From CAVQLX01 sp046727715 (GTDB lineage Bacteria > Desulfobacterota > Binatia > DP-6), in assembly GCA_046727715.1 (NCBI GenBank), contig JBKPDC010000187.1:1-7450 (forward strand): DNA of 7,450 nucleotides. Reading direction: 5' to 3'. The translations under genes were made by a program, and so were the position numbers. The notes beneath the pieces are model-generated. The model made no database searches and was not told the DNA's origin. It saw only the letters and a list, made by a program, of their open reading frames with translations. Positions 5,965 through 7,450 of this stretch are shown here, one piece after another. The stretch's first letter is position 1. Each line of letters starts with the position of its first letter.

Positions 5965-6945
5965 ATGACGACCGGTCCCGCATCGCCGGGTCGACTCCGC
6001 CTGAACCGCTGGTGGGGCCTGCTCGCCGGGATCCTGCTCGCGGTGAGTGACACCGCCACCGTACGCGCGCTCGGCATCACGTTCCAGGTGAACGGGCGCG
6101 ACGCCACACTGCTCGTCGGCGCCTTCTTCGGCGCCTCCTTTGCCCTCCTCGGCTTCCTCGTCGGCTACGTCATGGAAGGCTGGCGCCGCGATCGTGAGGC
6201 GGCGGGGCTGATCCGCGCCCAGGTGGAGACCATCGCCGCGACGCGCGCGCGCCTGGCCCAGAGCGAGAAGCTGGCGGCGCTCGGCCAGCTCGCCACCGCG
6301 ATCGCGCACGAGGTGCGGAATCCGCTCGCCGTGATCCGCTCGGCGGCCCAAGGCATCGCCGAGACGGCGCCTGCCAGCGACGTCGCCGTGCGGCGGGCGT
6401 GCGGCTTCATCACCGACGAGATCGACCGGCTGAGCAGCGTGGTGACGTCGCTGCTGGCCTTCGCCCGGCCCCCACAGCTTGCGCCGCGCGCGGTACCGGT
6501 TCCCGAGCTGCTCGACCGGGCCGCGACCCTGGCGCGCGAGGAGCTCGAGGCGCGCGCGGTACGGTTGGTCCGCGCCGAGGCCCAGGGTCTCCCGGCTCTG
6601 CGCGCTGATCCCGACCTCGTCTGCCAGGTCCTGCTCGGGCTGCTGTCGAACGGCGCCGAAGCCGCGGGCGCGGGCGGCGAGGTGCGCCTCGAGGCCCACG
6701 TGGCCGACGGGCGCGTCGAGCTCGCCGTCGCCGACTCCGGGCCCGGCGTTCCGCCCGACCTGCGTGATCGCGTGTTCGAACCGTTCTTCACGACGCGGCC
6801 GCGTGGCACCGGCCTCGGCCTCGCCGTGGCGCGACAGATCGTCGAGGCGCACGGCGGACAGATCGCCGTCGCGGACGGGCCGGAGGGCGGTGCGCGCTTC
6901 ACCATCCGGCTCCCGGCCGCAGGCGCGGCGGCGGCCGCGGCATGA
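5965..6945 (+). CDS. membrane sensor histidine kinase, NtrB-like core
   Basis: A 326-aa inner-membrane histidine kinase expected to autophosphorylate and pass phosphate to the overlapping response regulator. Two hydrophobic segments (about 16-36 and 47-70) are joined by only some ten residues, so there is no real periplasmic sensor domain; no PAS or HAMP domain is obvious either. A helical linker (71-105) leads to the dimerisation domain with E-K-L-A-A-L-G-Q-L-A-T-A-I-A-H-E-V-R-N-P-L, phosphoacceptor H115. The ATPase domain shows the N box (L-L-S-N-G-A-E-A-A, N229), G1 D-S-G-P-G-V (257-262), F box F-E-P-F-F-T-T (271-277) and G2 G-T-G-L-G-L (281-286). All catalytic motifs are intact. The ATG at 5965 has GAGG 5 nt upstream; an open frame further upstream runs antisense to the ACAD operon and is not coding. 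The protein ends in an Ala-rich tail. Stop and next start overlap as ATGA. Confidence 0.93.
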   Translation: MTTGPASPGRLRLNRWWGLLAGILLAVSDTATVRALGITFQVNGRDATLLVGAFFGASFALLGFLVGYVMEGWRRDREAAGLIRAQVETIAATRARLAQSEKLAALGQLATAIAHEVRNPLAVIRSAAQGIAETAPASDVAVRRACGFITDEIDRLSSVVTSLLAFARPPQLAPRAVPVPELLDRAATLAREELEARAVRLVRAEAQGLPALRADPDLVCQVLLGLLSNGAEAAGAGGEVRLEAHVADGRVELAVADSGPGVPPDLRDRVFEPFFTTRPRGTGLGLAVARQIVEAHGGQIAVADGPEGGARFTIRLPAAGAAAAAA

Positions 6946-7450
6946 CGCCGCGCGTGCTGGTCGTCGACGACGAGGAGCGCATGGCCGCCGTGGTGGCTGG
7001 CGCGCTCGAGCGTGCCGGGTGGGAGTGCGTCGTGTGTGGGAGCGGCGACGCGGCGCTCGCGGAGCTGGAGCGGCGCGACCCCGATGTGGTCGTCACCGAC
7101 TGGAAGATGCCCGGCATGGACGGCGTGGAGCTGCTGCGGCAGGTGAAGGCCCGCCGTCCGCGGTTGCCCGTGATCCTCCTGACCGCCTATGCCAGCGTCC
7201 GCGCCGCGGTCGAGGCGATGCGCGAGGGCGCGTTCGACTACGTCGCCAAGCCGTTCGACAACGACGAGCTGCGTGCCGCCGTGGCACGCGCGCTCGAGCT
7301 GGGACGGCTCGAGCGCGAGAACCGCTGGCTGCGTCAGGAGGTGGCGAGCCGCTACGCGCCCGATGCCGTGGTGGCGGAGAGCCCGCGCAGCCAGGAGCTC
7401 CTGGCGATGGTCCGCCGCGTGGCGCCGAGCAAGGCGAGCGTCCTCGTGCA
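6942..7450 (+). CDS. NtrC-family response regulator, sigma-54 activator type (partial, 3' end beyond window)
   Basis: The first 169 residues of a response regulator are present. The receiver domain (1 to about 120) has the acidic pair D9-D10 in V-L-V-V-D-D-E-E, phosphoacceptor D53 in V-T-D-W-K-M-P-G-M-D-G, T81 in L-L-T-A-Y-A and K103 in Y-V-A-K-P-F-D. A helical, charged linker (120-140) follows. Next comes A-E-S-P-R-S-Q-E-L-L-A-M-V-R-R-V-A-P-S-K-A-S-V-L-V, the typical opening of a sigma-54-interacting AAA+ domain just before its Walker A motif, which would fall beyond the window. A C-terminal Fis-type DNA-binding domain is expected but not seen. The ATG at 6942 overlaps the kinase stop by four bases, indicating translational coupling and a cognate pair. 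Likely targets include its own region and the divergent acyl-CoA dehydrogenase operon. Confidence 0.92.
   Translation, partial: MTPRVLVVDDEERMAAVVAGALERAGWECVVCGSGDAALAELERRDPDVVVTDWKMPGMDGVELLRQVKARRPRLPVILLTAYASVRAAVEAMREGAFDYVAKPFDNDELRAAVARALELGRLERENRWLRQEVASRYAPDAVVAESPRSQELLAMVRRVAPSKASVLV

Noticed and set aside
3440..5983. 847-codon minus-strand open frame
   Set aside because: A shadow frame of the ACAD and SDR genes, low-complexity and Arg/Ala/Gly-rich, with no recognisable motif.
5800..6852. Upstream extension of the acyl-CoA dehydrogenase frame to an ATG at 6852
   Set aside because: It lies antisense to the histidine kinase, resembles no domain, and the GTG at 5799 has a perfect AAAGGAGG at the right spacing and begins the family homology.
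1..7450. Mobile element, CRISPR array, toxin-antitoxin or defence system
   Set aside because: No transposase, spaced repeats, small toxin-like genes or defence domains were found; base composition appears uniform and all long genes are metabolic or regulatory.

Overview
The window is about 70% G+C, with strong third-position G/C bias and tightly packed genes. It looks like chromosomal DNA of a high-GC, probably soil or environmental, bacterium. The NtrC-type two-component pair and the acyl-CoA dehydrogenase / SDR / luciferase-like oxidoreductase gene set would suit an uncultivated proteobacterium-like or Binatota/Myxococcota-like lineage. That placement is a guess from style and not from a marker gene. 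No tRNA, rRNA, insertion sequence, phage gene or CRISPR array was seen.

Layout. (1) The left edge (1-44, minus) may hold the first codons of an exported protein. (2) 109-2395 (plus) carries an aldehyde dehydrogenase superfamily gene followed almost at once by a gluconokinase gene (gntK-like), ending at a strong hairpin. (3) 2550-5799 (minus) is a three-gene operon read right to left: an acyl-CoA dehydrogenase of the ACAD10/11-like kind, a short-chain dehydrogenase/reductase, and a luciferase-like F420/FMN oxidoreductase resembling limonene-monooxygenase-type proteins. (4) 5965-7450 (plus) is a divergent two-component system: a short membrane histidine kinase overlapping by ATGA with an NtrC-family response regulator that runs off the right edge.

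How they may work together. The minus-strand operon looks catabolic: dehydrogenation of an acyl-CoA, an alcohol/ketone redox step and a flavin-dependent oxidation, perhaps of an alicyclic or terpenoid-like compound. The aldehyde dehydrogenase could act on a related aldehyde, but it belongs to a separate convergent unit. The most interesting stretch is the 165-bp divergent intergenic region (5800-5964). It holds two strong GC-rich inverted repeats, and on both strands a GG-N10-GC element ending in TTGCA, the layout of a sigma-54 (-24/-12) promoter. The neighbouring regulator belongs to the sigma-54 activator class. A testable idea is that this two-component system controls the acyl-CoA dehydrogenase operon through a sigma-54 promoter. 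That is inference from motif geometry and gene order.
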